Program-made: the position numbers and the translations under genes
Assembly (NCBI RefSeq): GCF_947503385.1
Contig: NZ_CANNDO010000007.1
Span: 1 to 64,000, forward strand
DNA: 64,000 nt
Direction of reading: 5' to 3'
Source: an uncultured Tateyamaria sp.
GTDB lineage: Bacteria; Pseudomonadota; Alphaproteobacteria; Rhodobacterales; Rhodobacteraceae
Shown: positions 30,957-39,636 of the stretch, piece after piece
How positions within the stretch are numbered: the stretch's first letter is position 1
How the letters are laid out: the number at the start of each line of letters is the position of its first letter
Notes under the pieces: generated by a model
Databases searched by the model: none
The model's input: only the letters and a program-made list of their open reading frames with translations
Told to the model about the DNA's origin: nothing

Positions 30957-32297
30957 TCACTGGCCCATCAGCGCGGGATCATAGGGATAGCTGATCAGGT
31001 TTTCGAAGCCGTTTTCGGTCACCAAAACCTGATCTTCGAGCTTGATGGTGAAATCACCGCCAACCTCGCCCACCGCCGCCTCGACACACAGCACCATACC
31101 GGGCTCAAGCGCATAGTCGAACGACCCGGGCACCGCCTTGTCGGGATAGGCCACGAGGGGCCATTCGTCACACAGACCGACACCGTGCATGAGGCAGCCG
31201 TATTTCTGCGCCTGAAACTTGTCGTCCAGCACATGCGTGTTTGCCGTCAGTTCGGGGATGGTCACGCCGGGTTTGATCATCTCCATATTCTGCATGATGT
31301 GTTCGTGGGCGTGCTGCATCGCATAGACCATGTCGGGGCGCGGTTTTTCGTCCCCGATCCACCAACTGCGAGAGATGTCCACGCAGATGCCATAGGAGCC
31401 GACAAGATCCGTGTCGAAGCTGATGATCTCGTTGCGCTGGCAAATGCGCGGGCCGCATTCCTGAAACCACGGGTTGGTGCGCGGCCCGGAACTGAGCAGG
31501 CGCGTCTCGATCCACTCGCCGCCGCGCTTGATGTTTTCGGCGTGCAGCACAGCCCAGATATCATCCTCGCATGTGGTGCCATCACCCACATTGGCGCGGG
31601 CGAAATCCTCCATTGCCTGCACAGCGGCCTCGCATGAATGGACCGCGCAGCGCATGGCAAGGATTTCGTCCATTCCTTTGACGGAACGGGATTTTTCGGT
31701 GACCTCTTCGCCATCCATAACAGTCAGACCTTGGGCTTCGAGCGCGCGCAATCCGTGGACCATGGGTTTGTCGACGGCCAGCCGTGTCAGGCCCGGCGCG
31801 TGTTCGGCCAGCAATATGCGCACCTCGTTGGCAAAGGCGTCGGCGGCCACGTCAATCTTGTCGCCCCGGTCGAAATAGAACAGGTCCGCACCGGACCGCA
31901 CCTCTTTGACCAGGGGATTAAAGGAGCTGAGGAAGGGTGCGTTTTTGTAGTCCCAGATGACCATATGCCCGTCGGCACAGATCAGCACGGCACGAAACGG
32001 ATTATGCGTGTTCCAAAGCTGCATATTGGTCGAGTCGGTGGCGTAGCGGATGTTGAGCGGGTCAAACATCAACAGCCCGGCATAGTCACGGTCCACGATA
32101 TGGCGGGTCAGCCGCCGCCAGCGATGCGCGCGCATCGCGGCCAGATTGGGCAGGGTCAGGCCCGCCGCCTGCCAGGCGCGCTGGGTCTGCAGGGGTGGGC
32201 CGATCTCGATCCGGTCGGCATCGTTTGGCGTGCCATCGGGCAGGGTCGCACCACGGGCCGGGTCGATCTTGCGGGTGTCGCGATAATGCTGGTTCAT
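30957..32297 (-). CDS. dddP: DMSP lyase DddP
   Basis: A 446-residue protein of the M24 peptidase fold that cleaves dimethylsulfoniopropionate to dimethyl sulfide and acrylate rather than peptides. The opening MNQHYRDTRKIDPARGATL and the middle LMFDPLNIRYATDSTNMQLW are DddP hallmarks. The metal ligands known for Ruegeria DddP, D295, D297, D307, H371, E406 and E421, and the catalytic D377 all fall at the same numbers here, in FDTDLVGSYGICVDISR, MHGVGLCDEWP, VEAAVG and KLEDQ. It acts in the cytoplasm as an iron-dependent homodimer in characterised members. No other DMSP gene is adjacent. Divergent from the S41-like gene. Confidence 0.95.
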   Translation of the reverse strand: MNQHYRDTRKIDPARGATLPDGTPNDADRIEIGPPLQTQRAWQAAGLTLPNLAAMRAHRWRRLTRHIVDRDYAGLLMFDPLNIRYATDSTNMQLWNTHNPFRAVLICADGHMVIWDYKNAPFLSSFNPLVKEVRSGADLFYFDRGDKIDVAADAFANEVRILLAEHAPGLTRLAVDKPMVHGLRALEAQGLTVMDGEEVTEKSRSVKGMDEILAMRCAVHSCEAAVQAMEDFARANVGDGTTCEDDIWAVLHAENIKRGGEWIETRLLSSGPRTNPWFQECGPRICQRNEIISFDTDLVGSYGICVDISRSWWIGDEKPRPDMVYAMQHAHEHIMQNMEMIKPGVTIPELTANTHVLDDKFQAQKYGCLMHGVGLCDEWPLVAYPDKAVPGSFDYALEPGMVLCVEAAVGEVGGDFTIKLEDQVLVTENGFENLISYPYDPALMGQ

Positions 32298-32387
32298 GGA
32301 AGCCTCCCTTGGCGGTAGAGTGGCGGGGCGTGCAGGGGCCGTGTTGCCGGAATGCGACCATGCGCTGCGTCGTTTTTTGGAGGTGTG

Positions 32388-33431
32388 ATGCGGTTTTCAA
32401 GGGATTGTGCGGTGGTGCGCGAGGCGGTGGGGCGGGACCCGTCCTGTGCCGGACATGACCTGTCGGCGCCGCTTGCCGAGATGGAGGCCGCGACGGACCC
32501 GGACCTGTTTCTATGCGCCGCGATGCGGGTGCTGGCCCCGGCAGGGAACGGGCACACGCGCATCATCCCGAACGCAGCCATACGGGTCTGGCCGGTGCGG
32601 ATTGTGGCGCGGCAACAGGGATTTGGCATGGTGCAGGGGGCGGCTGTGCGCAAGCTGGAGACGGTGAACGGCGTGCCCGTCGCCGACGCGTTGGATCGGT
32701 TTCGGCCCATGCTGGCCGGAACGCCCGCCCGGCAGTCTGTCATTGGCGCGATGCTGCTGGCTTGGCCAACGGCACTGGGCGCAGCTTCGGTGACATATGG
32801 GCTGGATGGCGACAGCGTGCAGTTTGGCCCTGACAGGTTGGTGCCTGCATTGCCGCTTTATCCGATGTCTGACACAGGACGGGCCAGCCCCGACGAAGAG
32901 GGCGGGGCGCTGCCAGCGCCGGTGGTCTGGGACGATCCGGTCTGGCATGTGCGCATCGCCCGCTTTTCAACGCCCTTGCCGCCCGGACTGGCGGAGAGGA
33001 TCCTGACCCGGCCACATGCAAATATCGTGGTGGACTTGCGGGGCAATACGGGCGGGGATTTCACCCGCATCCTTCCGGTGATTGACGCGCTGCGCACGCA
33101 CTGGCACGGCACGCGCCTGTCGGTCCGGGTGGACCGGTTTACCTTTTCCGCGGCCATTGTCGCGGCGGTGCTGTTCCAGCACCATCTGGGCGCGCGCCTG
33201 TTTGGCGAAGCGATGGGGGACGGGCTGCGGTTCTGGGCCGAAGGGGACACGATGGAGATGCCTGACACCGGCGCGCATCTGCGCTGGTCCAGCGCGTGGC
33301 ACGACTGGGAGACCGGGCAGCCCGACGCCACCACACCGCCTGAAATTGCGCGCCATATGGTGGCGACGGGACCGTTGCGGATCACGCCGTGTACGGATGG
33401 CGCTGCGGCACATGACTGGGCCGCAGGGTGA
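32388..33431 (+). CDS. S41-type peptidase-like protein without signal peptide
   Basis: A 347-residue protein. The ATG at 32388 has GGAGG about seven bases upstream. The C-terminal half resembles the S41 tail-specific protease fold, with NIVVDLRGNTGGDF and then VDRFTFSAAIVAAVL, where Ser254 would be the nucleophile. No PDZ domain or signal peptide is obvious, so it may act in the cytoplasm, unlike CtpA-type enzymes. The partner Lys/His are not certain. It is divergent from dddP and followed by the DUF3445 gene. Confidence 0.65.
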   Translation: MRFSRDCAVVREAVGRDPSCAGHDLSAPLAEMEAATDPDLFLCAAMRVLAPAGNGHTRIIPNAAIRVWPVRIVARQQGFGMVQGAAVRKLETVNGVPVADALDRFRPMLAGTPARQSVIGAMLLAWPTALGAASVTYGLDGDSVQFGPDRLVPALPLYPMSDTGRASPDEEGGALPAPVVWDDPVWHVRIARFSTPLPPGLAERILTRPHANIVVDLRGNTGGDFTRILPVIDALRTHWHGTRLSVRVDRFTFSAAIVAAVLFQHHLGARLFGEAMGDGLRFWAEGDTMEMPDTGAHLRWSSAWHDWETGQPDATTPPEIARHMVATGPLRITPCTDGAAAHDWAAG

Positions 33432-33468
33432 TCTGGTCATAGGGCGCCAACCGTGACAAAACTCTGAT

Positions 33469-34215
33469 ATGACGGCGATTTTGCAGACAACGCTGCCCGA
33501 GGATATGCGCTGTGCGCGGGCACTGCCGGGCATTCAGCCCGAGACCGGGCCATGGCTGCGGGTCGACGAAGCCTACGGCGCACAGATGGCGCGCCGCGAG
33601 GTGCTGTTGGCGGAACGTGCGGGGGAAGTGCTGTATCTGGACCCCGCTGCGCGGCCTGCGGCACAAGAACTTCTGGACATGGTGCTGGACGTTTTGCCCG
33701 ATCTTGGTTTTGACGTGGACGGTACACAGGTCCGCCGCCCGGACGGGCGTGTGATCGGTATACGGCGCACGCACCCGATGGAGACGCTGGGGCGGCTCTG
33801 CCAATGCGACTTTGTCCTGATGGAGAAGCGCGGGAATGAGCACGTATTGACTGCGGCTGTGCTGTGTTTCCCGGCGTCGTGGCGGCTGCGGGAAAAGGCG
33901 GGCCGGCCCCTTACGGACATTCACGTGCCGGTGGACGAATATGATGGTGACGTCGCGCGGCGGGTGCAGCGCCTGTTTGACGGCATTCAGGTGGGCCGTC
34001 CGCTGTGGCGGTTCAATCAGCTTTGGTATCAAAACCCGGAGCTGTTCCAGCCCCGGTCCGCGCAAGAACCGCGTCGCGTGGGATCACGGTCAGACACGGG
34101 ACCATACTACCGGACCGAGCGGCAGACGCTGCTGCGCCTGCCGCAAAGCCGGGCGGTGGTCTTTGCCATTCACACGCTGGTGCTGGCGCGCAATGACCTG
34201 CCCGCGCTGGGTTAG
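33469..34215 (+). CDS. Heme-dependent oxidative N-demethylase alpha-like protein (DUF3445)
   Basis: A 248-residue protein of the DUF3445/HODM alpha family. The pattern YGAQMARREVLLAER, LGRLCQCDFVLMEKR and the C-terminal RTERQTLLRLPQS and FAIHTLVLARNDLP are typical. Relatives bind heme and oxidatively demethylate dimethylamine or similar amines. The reductase and other subunits are not found nearby, so its partner is unknown. It begins 37 bases after the S41-like gene and may share its transcript. Confidence 0.75.
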   Translation: MTAILQTTLPEDMRCARALPGIQPETGPWLRVDEAYGAQMARREVLLAERAGEVLYLDPAARPAAQELLDMVLDVLPDLGFDVDGTQVRRPDGRVIGIRRTHPMETLGRLCQCDFVLMEKRGNEHVLTAAVLCFPASWRLREKAGRPLTDIHVPVDEYDGDVARRVQRLFDGIQVGRPLWRFNQLWYQNPELFQPRSAQEPRRVGSRSDTGPYYRTERQTLLRLPQSRAVVFAIHTLVLARNDLPALG

Positions 34216-34282
34216 GCCGTTCGCGTGCGCACAACCGACCCGCAGCGCCGGGTGTTAGGCCAGCGCTGCAATAGCGTGCCCG

Positions 34283-34726
34283 TTAGCCGCCCGCCCAAGC
34301 GTCGAAGATCACCACATGGGGCTGGCCGTTGGACGTCGCACGGTTTGACCGTCCGTTTGGATTGACCACGCAGTTCACCTGTTGCCGCAGACAGGAAAAA
34401 TGCTGCGACTCGACGACATCGACCGGCTGATCAAAGCGCAAGGTCAGCGCGTAATGCCCTTGGGGCATACTGCGCGCGGCCTTGATCCGGCCCGCAAACC
34501 GATGCCCGAGATAGCGGCCCGACACGCGCTGGCCGGGGCGATAGCATGGCTGGCCGTGGTCGCGCGCCCGCGCGCTCAGGGTGTTCCAGTCGCGGGCGCC
34601 CCATTGGTGCGCCACGGCCTCGAGCGCCTGGGCGTGGGTGCAGGGGCGGCCCGCAGCCAAAAGCGATGCGCGCAGCCGTTTGGCCTGCGCCTTGAGCGCA
34701 TCGCGCGAAGGTAGGGGGATATCCAT
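34283..34726 (-). CDS. Glyoxalase_8-like small protein
   Basis: A 147-residue soluble protein. The ATG at 34726 follows AAGGAGAC. The N-terminus SRDALKAQAKRLRASL and ALEAVAHQWGARDWNTL, plus GQRVSGRYLGHRFAGRI, match the Rhodobacterales group annotated as glyoxalase superfamily (Glyoxalase_8). Actual activity is unknown, and catalytic metal ligands are not evident. Confidence 0.65.
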   Translation of the reverse strand: MDIPLPSRDALKAQAKRLRASLLAAGRPCTHAQALEAVAHQWGARDWNTLSARARDHGQPCYRPGQRVSGRYLGHRFAGRIKAARSMPQGHYALTLRFDQPVDVVESQHFSCLRQQVNCVVNPNGRSNRATSNGQPHVVIFDAWAGG

Positions 34727-34852
34727 ATCCGTCTCCTTGTACTGAGGTCGCAAAGGGGGACGTTCGGGGCTCCGCATTGCCGAAAGACGCGACCGTAGGA
34801 CAGATCGGATCATCAGGGCTTTACCACGTGGCGGAGGGCAGGGGCCTGAACC

Positions 34853-35359
34853 CTATGGCGCGCTCATAAGGGGATGTGCGGCTTTTGGCAAGCCGGCCCT
34901 TCGGGGAGGATTTTTGGGGGACAGAGACGGGGACGGGGCGTGCCTTGATGCCAGAAAGGCACGCGCACGGGCGATGGGGTCGTGCAAGTATTGATCCGGG
35001 CCGCGCATCTTGCGGGCATTGAGGGCGCGCGTGTCCAGCAAGTCAAATCGCACCAGCGCGACAGTGCCGCGCCAACCGGGAATGCGCTGCGTCATCCGGG
35101 TCGCGTTCCAGGCCAGAAGGCGGTCGCGGGACGTTGTGCCGCGATAATCGAGACAGAGTGTTCCGTCGGTGACATAGATGTGGTTGCGGGGATTGGGCCC
35201 ATTGGGGATGATGCGCTCGGCCCACAGACCGCCGTGTTGCCAGTCGTGCAAACACACACCGGCAAGGATGTGGCAGGCCCCGTGTGCGAAAAAGGCGCGG
35301 TCGGACAAGGCCCAGCGTCTGGCCGGGTCGGCTTTGGTGCCCGGTTTGGGTTGGAACAT
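34853..35359 (-). CDS. Hypothetical protein with C-terminus reading into a repeat
   Basis: A 168-residue protein starting MFQPKPGTKADPARRW at 35359, two bases beyond the stop of the lytic transglycosylase gene. The body (HACHILAGV-like ACHILAGVCLHDW, GPNPRNHIYVTDG, ALVRFDLLDTRAL) looks like a genuine folded domain; I do not recognise the family. The last 30 residues (about RHAPSPSLSPKN onward) are encoded by the dispersed repeat at 34908-34934 and flanking DNA, so the original stop may have been lost by insertion. Confidence 0.6.
   Translation of the reverse strand: MFQPKPGTKADPARRWALSDRAFFAHGACHILAGVCLHDWQHGGLWAERIIPNGPNPRNHIYVTDGTLCLDYRGTTSRDRLLAWNATRMTQRIPGWRGTVALVRFDLLDTRALNARKMRGPDQYLHDPIARARAFLASRHAPSPSLSPKNPPRRAGLPKAAHPLMSAP
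34917..34934 (+). repeat. Dispersed repeat tail, copy 2
   Basis: An exact 18-base copy of 15466-15483 (GGGGACAGAGACGGGGAC), preceded by a T-run (GGATTTTTG). It lies inside the 3' end of the 34853-35359 gene rather than between genes. Confidence 0.7.
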
Positions 35360-35360
35360 C

Positions 35361-36158
35361 TTAGCCGTCGATGCGCGCGCCCATGATCGCGATCGCCTGC
35401 TGATAGACCGTCGCGGCATTCCACTGCTTGATCACTTTGAAATTGGGCTGGCCTTCCTGATAGCCCTTGCCGGGTTTCCAGCCCTTTTGGCGCAGGAAAT
35501 TGGCCGTGGAGGCCAGCGCGTCGGTCTGGTTGTAGAGATCCACGCGCCCGTCGCCATTGCCGTCCACCCCGTAGGTCAGCGCATTGCCCGGCAGGAACTG
35601 CGTGTGGCCCAGCTCACCATGTTTGGCCCCTTTGGTGGAGCCGGTGATGGAACCTTGGTCCACCAGCTTTAGCGCGCCAATGGCGTGCGGTTTGAAGAAA
35701 TCGGACCGGCGGCAATCATAGGTCAGCGTCACGATGGCGGACACGACCGAACTGTCGCCCATGAAGTTGCCAAAGGCCGTCTCCATCCCGTGGATGGCGA
35801 TCAGAACACCTGCGGGCACGCCGTAATTACGCTCCAGCGCGGCAAAGTAGTCGGGATTGCGTGCCTTGCGCTTACGGCCCTGTGCCACGATCGTGTCCGC
35901 GCCGCGGATCTGCATGAATTTGGGCAGGGAATAGCGAAAGCTCTTTTGGTTGCGGTCGGCGGCGATGGTGCGGGTGGCATAGGTCGCGTTCTGTAACGCC
36001 TGAAGGCCCGGACCCTTGACGCCAGCGCGTTGTGCATCCTGTGCAAACCCAGCTTTCCACGCGTCGAACCCGGCACCGGTATTGCCGCAGGGCGCGGCCT
36101 CGACCGTGCCCGCCAAAGCCAGAGAAAGACCAAGACCCAATGCTATTTTCTGCAGCAT
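35361..36158 (-). CDS. Lytic murein transglycosylase, MltB/SLT_2 type
   Basis: A 265-residue exported enzyme that cleaves peptidoglycan between MurNAc and GlcNAc. A signal peptide spans residues 1-21 (cleavage near VEAAP). The catalytic Glu126 is in IHGMETAFGNFMG, followed by family blocks ALKLVDQGS, GELGHTQFLPGNAL and DGNGDGRVDLYNQTDAL. It lacks a lipobox, so it is a soluble periplasmic form. The downstream hypothetical gene begins two bases after the stop. Confidence 0.9.
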   Translation of the reverse strand: MLQKIALGLGLSLALAGTVEAAPCGNTGAGFDAWKAGFAQDAQRAGVKGPGLQALQNATYATRTIAADRNQKSFRYSLPKFMQIRGADTIVAQGRKRKARNPDYFAALERNYGVPAGVLIAIHGMETAFGNFMGDSSVVSAIVTLTYDCRRSDFFKPHAIGALKLVDQGSITGSTKGAKHGELGHTQFLPGNALTYGVDGNGDGRVDLYNQTDALASTANFLRQKGWKPGKGYQEGQPNFKVIKQWNAATVYQQAIAIMGARIDG

Positions 36159-36268
36159 ACCCGTGCTCCGTCACATTACGATAGGGGCAGGGTAGCGGAT
36201 TGGGCGGAGGTTAGGCAAAGACAAACGCCCGCCCGCGCGTTTTGGCGCCGGCGATCCGAGCGCGGGGC

Positions 36269-36844
36269 CTACCAGGTCGGCGTGGACTTGCGCAATTGCT
36301 TGAGCTGCGTGTCGTATTGGGTTTTGAGCGTGGATCGGCATTTCAGCGTCTCGCACGCGCCCATCTCGCGCGCGATCTCTTTGGCGAGGAACGGCTGTCC
36401 GAGGTCGTTGGCGCGTTTGATCAGCGCCCGCATCTCCCATTCCGATTCGTCCTGCGCAAAGGCGTTCATGCGCTTGAGCGCGAGCCGGTTGGCGTTGAAC
36501 GGCGTGACCTTCGTGCCGCTCTCGTAGCGGTCCGACGCGGCCGCCTCGTCGGACGCCACCTGGCCAAATTCGGGAATGAACACGGAGATGACGCTGATCT
36601 TGGTGTCTGGGCTGGCGTTCCAGAAAAAGGCGGACGCGCCCAGGGCGATCATGACGAAGACGATATACAGGGTCCGGGCCGCGGAAAAGATATGCCCGAC
36701 CGCGTCCAGTATCGATATGCCCTGCGGTTGCACGTGGCGGCGCACCGGGTCAGCCGACCGGGACGTTTGGGGCGGCACATCCTGTGCCGCGCTTTGCTGT
36801 GCGATCCGGGCGAGCCGGTCTTCGAACGAGGTCTGTTCTGGCAT
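36269..36844 (-). CDS. Single-pass membrane protein of unknown function
   Basis: A 191-residue protein starting MPEQTSFEDRLARI at 36844; the longer frame would run through the glnA terminator and is rejected. One membrane helix is predicted at about residues 57-77 (LYIVFVMIALGASAFF). The C-terminal domain is charged, with cysteines in GACETLKCRS. Family not recognised. It lies downstream of glnA on the same strand but behind a strong terminator. Confidence 0.65.
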   Translation of the reverse strand: MPEQTSFEDRLARIAQQSAAQDVPPQTSRSADPVRRHVQPQGISILDAVGHIFSAARTLYIVFVMIALGASAFFWNASPDTKISVISVFIPEFGQVASDEAAASDRYESGTKVTPFNANRLALKRMNAFAQDESEWEMRALIKRANDLGQPFLAKEIAREMGACETLKCRSTLKTQYDTQLKQLRKSTPTW

Positions 36845-36924
36845 CAGAAGGGTCCGGGGTCTGTGATCAATCCACCCAATTATGCACGCGCAATGTGGCT
36901 CATAGTTTGGAGCCTTTACGACAT

Positions 36925-36950
36925 AAAAAAGGCGCGCCCGAAGGCGCGCC
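36925..36950 (-). terminator. Rho-independent terminator of glnBA
   Basis: On the - strand, GGCGCGCC arms pair around a TTCG loop and are followed by TTTTTT (36930-36925). It lies about 30 bases after the glnA stop, a textbook terminator. Confidence 0.9.
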
Positions 36951-36979
36951 CGTAGATTCAACTGCTTAGTAGAGAGGAG

Positions 36980-38383
36980 TCAGCAGCTGTAATACATGCC
37001 GAACTCGACCGGGTGAGGCGTGTGTTCGTATGTTTCGATCTCTTCCATCTTAAGCGCGATATAGCCTTCGATCTGGTCCTTGGTGAACACGTCACCGGCC
37101 AGCAAAAAGTCCATGTCGGCTTCCAGCTCTTGCATCGCTTCGCGAAGCGACCCGCAGACTGTCGGGATGCCCGCAAGCTCTTCGGGCGGCAGATCATAGA
37201 GGTCCTTGTCCGACGGATCGCCGGGATGGATCTTGTTCTTGATCCCGTCAAGGCCCGCCATCAGCAAGGCGGCAAAGCACAGGTAGGGGTTTGCCGACGG
37301 GTCGGGGAACCGGGCCTCAACCCGTTTCGCCTTGGGCGACTCCGTCCATGGGATCCGCACGCAGCCCGAGCGGTTGCGGGCCGAATAGGCACGCAGCACA
37401 GGGGCCTCGAAACCGGGGATCAGACGCTTGTAGCTGTTGGTCGACGGGTTGGTAAAGGCGTTGAGCGCCTTGGCGTGTTTCAGCACACCACCGATGAAAT
37501 ACAGCGCCTCATCGCTGAGGTCGGCATATTTGTCGCCTGCAAACAAGGGCTTGCCGTCTTTCCAGATCGACATGTTCACGTGCATTCCGGTGCCGTTGTC
37601 GCCCGCGATGGGCTTGGGCATGAATGTGGCCGACTTGCCATAAGCGGCGGCGACGTTGTGGATGACGTATTTATACTTTTGCAGCTCGTCGGCCTGCTTG
37701 GTCAGGCTGTCAAAGATCAGGCCCAGCTCGTGCTGGCAGGACGCCACCTCGTGGTGGTGCTTGTCGACCTTCATGCCCAGACGTTTCATGGTGCTGAGCA
37801 TTTCAGAGCGCAGGTCCTGGCTTTCGTCCGTGGGGTTCACGGGGAAGTAGCCGCCCTTGACGCCCGGACGGTGGCCCATGTTGCCCATCTCGTATTCGGT
37901 GTCGGTGTTCCACGACGCGTCCGTTGCATCAACTTCGTAGGATACCTTGTTGATGCTATTGGAAAACCGCACATCGTCAAAAAGGAAGAACTCCGCTTCG
38001 GGGCCCATATAGGCCACGTCGCCAATGCCGGTGGATTTCAGATAGGCTTCGGCCTTTTCGGCGGTGCCGCGCGGGTCACGTTCATAGGCTTCGCCGGTGT
38101 CCGGCTCTACGATGGAGCAATGCACGCAGATCGTCTTTTCCGCATAGAACGGGTCAACATAGGCGCTGTCCTGATCGGGCATCAGCTTCATGTCGGAGGC
38201 TTCGATCGACTTCCAGCCCGCAATGGACGAGCCGTCAAACATAAAGCCTTCTTCGAGGAAATCCTCGTCGACCTGATCGGCCATGACCGTCACGTGCTGC
38301 AGCTTGCCGCGCGGGTCCGTGAAACGGATGTCGACATATGCCGCATCTTCTTCTTTGATAAGATCAAGAACAGGGTTTGCCAT
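36980..38383 (-). CDS. glnA: Glutamine synthetase type I
   Basis: A 467-residue enzyme making glutamine from glutamate, ammonia and ATP, the entry point for nitrogen. Family blocks include [30 protein letters not shown] and the ATP-binding [10 protein letters not shown]. The adenylylation site tyrosine lies in [10 protein letters not shown] near residue 397, so control by GlnE is expected. It is 33 bases downstream of glnB in a glnBA operon closed by a strong terminator. Confidence 0.98.
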   Translation of the reverse strand: MANPVLDLIKEEDAAYVDIRFTDPRGKLQHVTVMADQVDEDFLEEGFMFDGSSIAGWKSIEASDMKLMPDQDSAYVDPFYAEKTICVHCSIVEPDTGEAYERDPRGTAEKAEAYLKSTGIGDVAYMGPEAEFFLFDDVRFSNSINKVSYEVDATDASWNTDTEYEMGNMGHRPGVKGGYFPVNPTDESQDLRSEMLSTMKRLGMKVDKHHHEVASCQHELGLIFDSLTKQADELQKYKYVIHNVAAAYGKSATFMPKPIAGDNGTGMHVNMSIWKDGKPLFAGDKYADLSDEALYFIGGVLKHAKALNAFTNPSTNSYKRLIPGFEAPVLRAYSARNRSGCVRIPWTESPKAKRVEARFPDPSANPYLCFAALLMAGLDGIKNKIHPGDPSDKDLYDLPPEELAGIPTVCGSLREAMQELEADMDFLLAGDVFTKDQIEGYIALKMEEIETYEHTPHPVEFGMYYSC

Positions 38384-38416
38384 GTCCCGAAAATCCTTCC
38401 TGAGTTGGTTTAGTGT

Positions 38417-38803
<387 letters not shown>

Positions 38804-38925
38804 CTAGGGTCGTCCATCGCAGGCGGCTTAGAATGGCTGATTGACAAGGTGATTTGATAGGGTGTGGTGCAAAAACATGCAATGCGCACAAAAAACGGGC
38901 AGAATGAAAACTTTGGGGATTTGAT

Positions 38926-39636
38926 GTGACCGAACTGCTGACCGCCGCCCAGATGCGGGCCATTGAACAGGCCGCAATCGAGTCGGGTGCTGTGACCGGG
39001 CTGGAGTTGATGGAGCGTGCGGGGCAGGGCGTCGTGGAGGCCGTGTTCGAGGAATGGCCGGAACTGTCCGAGGGCGCACACCGTGCCGTGGTCCTGTGCG
39101 GGCCGGGCAACAATGGCGGTGACGGTTTTGTCGTGGCGCGGTTGCTGCACGCGCGCGGGTGGGATGTGCAGGTGTTTCTGTATGGGGATGCAGACAAGCT
39201 GCCGCCGGATGCAAAGACAAACTATGAGCGATGGCGTGAAGCGGGTGACGTCGCACCGGTCTCTGGCCTCGACGACGTGTCGAGCAGATCACCGGAGTTG
39301 GTTGTGGATGGCCTCTTTGGGACTGGTTTGACCCGCCCGGTTGAGGATCTCTGTGATCTATTTCTGGATCTGAACGAAGAAACCCTGCGTGCCCATCGCT
39401 TCCAATTCGCGAATTGCAGACTCACATCGGTCGATATTCCAAGCGGTCTTTGCAGCGATAGCGGACGCGTTCTTGGGCCGTCGCATTGGACAGAAGGCGC
39501 GCAGTGGTGGCGTCCAACCCATCTTCAAAGCCAACTGACGGTGACGTTTCATCGCATGAAGGTCGGCCATATGCTGGCAGAAGGTCTCCACGCGTGCGGT
39601 AAGGTCGTGGTGAAGGACATTGGCCTTGAGCGATAG
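38926..39636 (+). CDS. nnr: NAD(P)H-hydrate epimerase half of Nnr (frameshifted)
   Basis: A 236-residue YjeF_N domain, which repairs damaged NAD(P)HX by epimerisation. The GTG start at 38926 follows GGGGA. Conserved blocks are LELMERAG, LCGPGNNGGDGFVVARLL, DGLFGTGL and VDIPSGL. In most bacteria this domain is fused to the dehydratase domain. Here the frame stops at 39636 just after VVVKDIGLER, while the dehydratase continues in the +1 frame from about 39620, so the pair looks split by one extra base near 39626-39627. Confidence 0.85.
   Translation: MTELLTAAQMRAIEQAAIESGAVTGLELMERAGQGVVEAVFEEWPELSEGAHRAVVLCGPGNNGGDGFVVARLLHARGWDVQVFLYGDADKLPPDAKTNYERWREAGDVAPVSGLDDVSSRSPELVVDGLFGTGLTRPVEDLCDLFLDLNEETLRAHRFQFANCRLTSVDIPSGLCSDSGRVLGPSHWTEGAQWWRPTHLQSQLTVTFHRMKVGHMLAEGLHACGKVVVKDIGLER

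Noticed and set aside
30666-30994. Possible small gene with YARILRG resemblance to HIT proteins
   Set aside because: The likeness stops after seven residues, and the HIT catalytic histidine triad is absent.
36980-38413. Long + strand frame opposite glnA
   Set aside because: Antisense shadow of a highly conserved gene, with no protein-like sequence.
38860-38890. Possible NtrC dyad upstream of glnB
   Set aside because: TGGTGC and GCGCACA half-sites are imperfect and spaced irregularly, and no sigma-54 promoter is evident.
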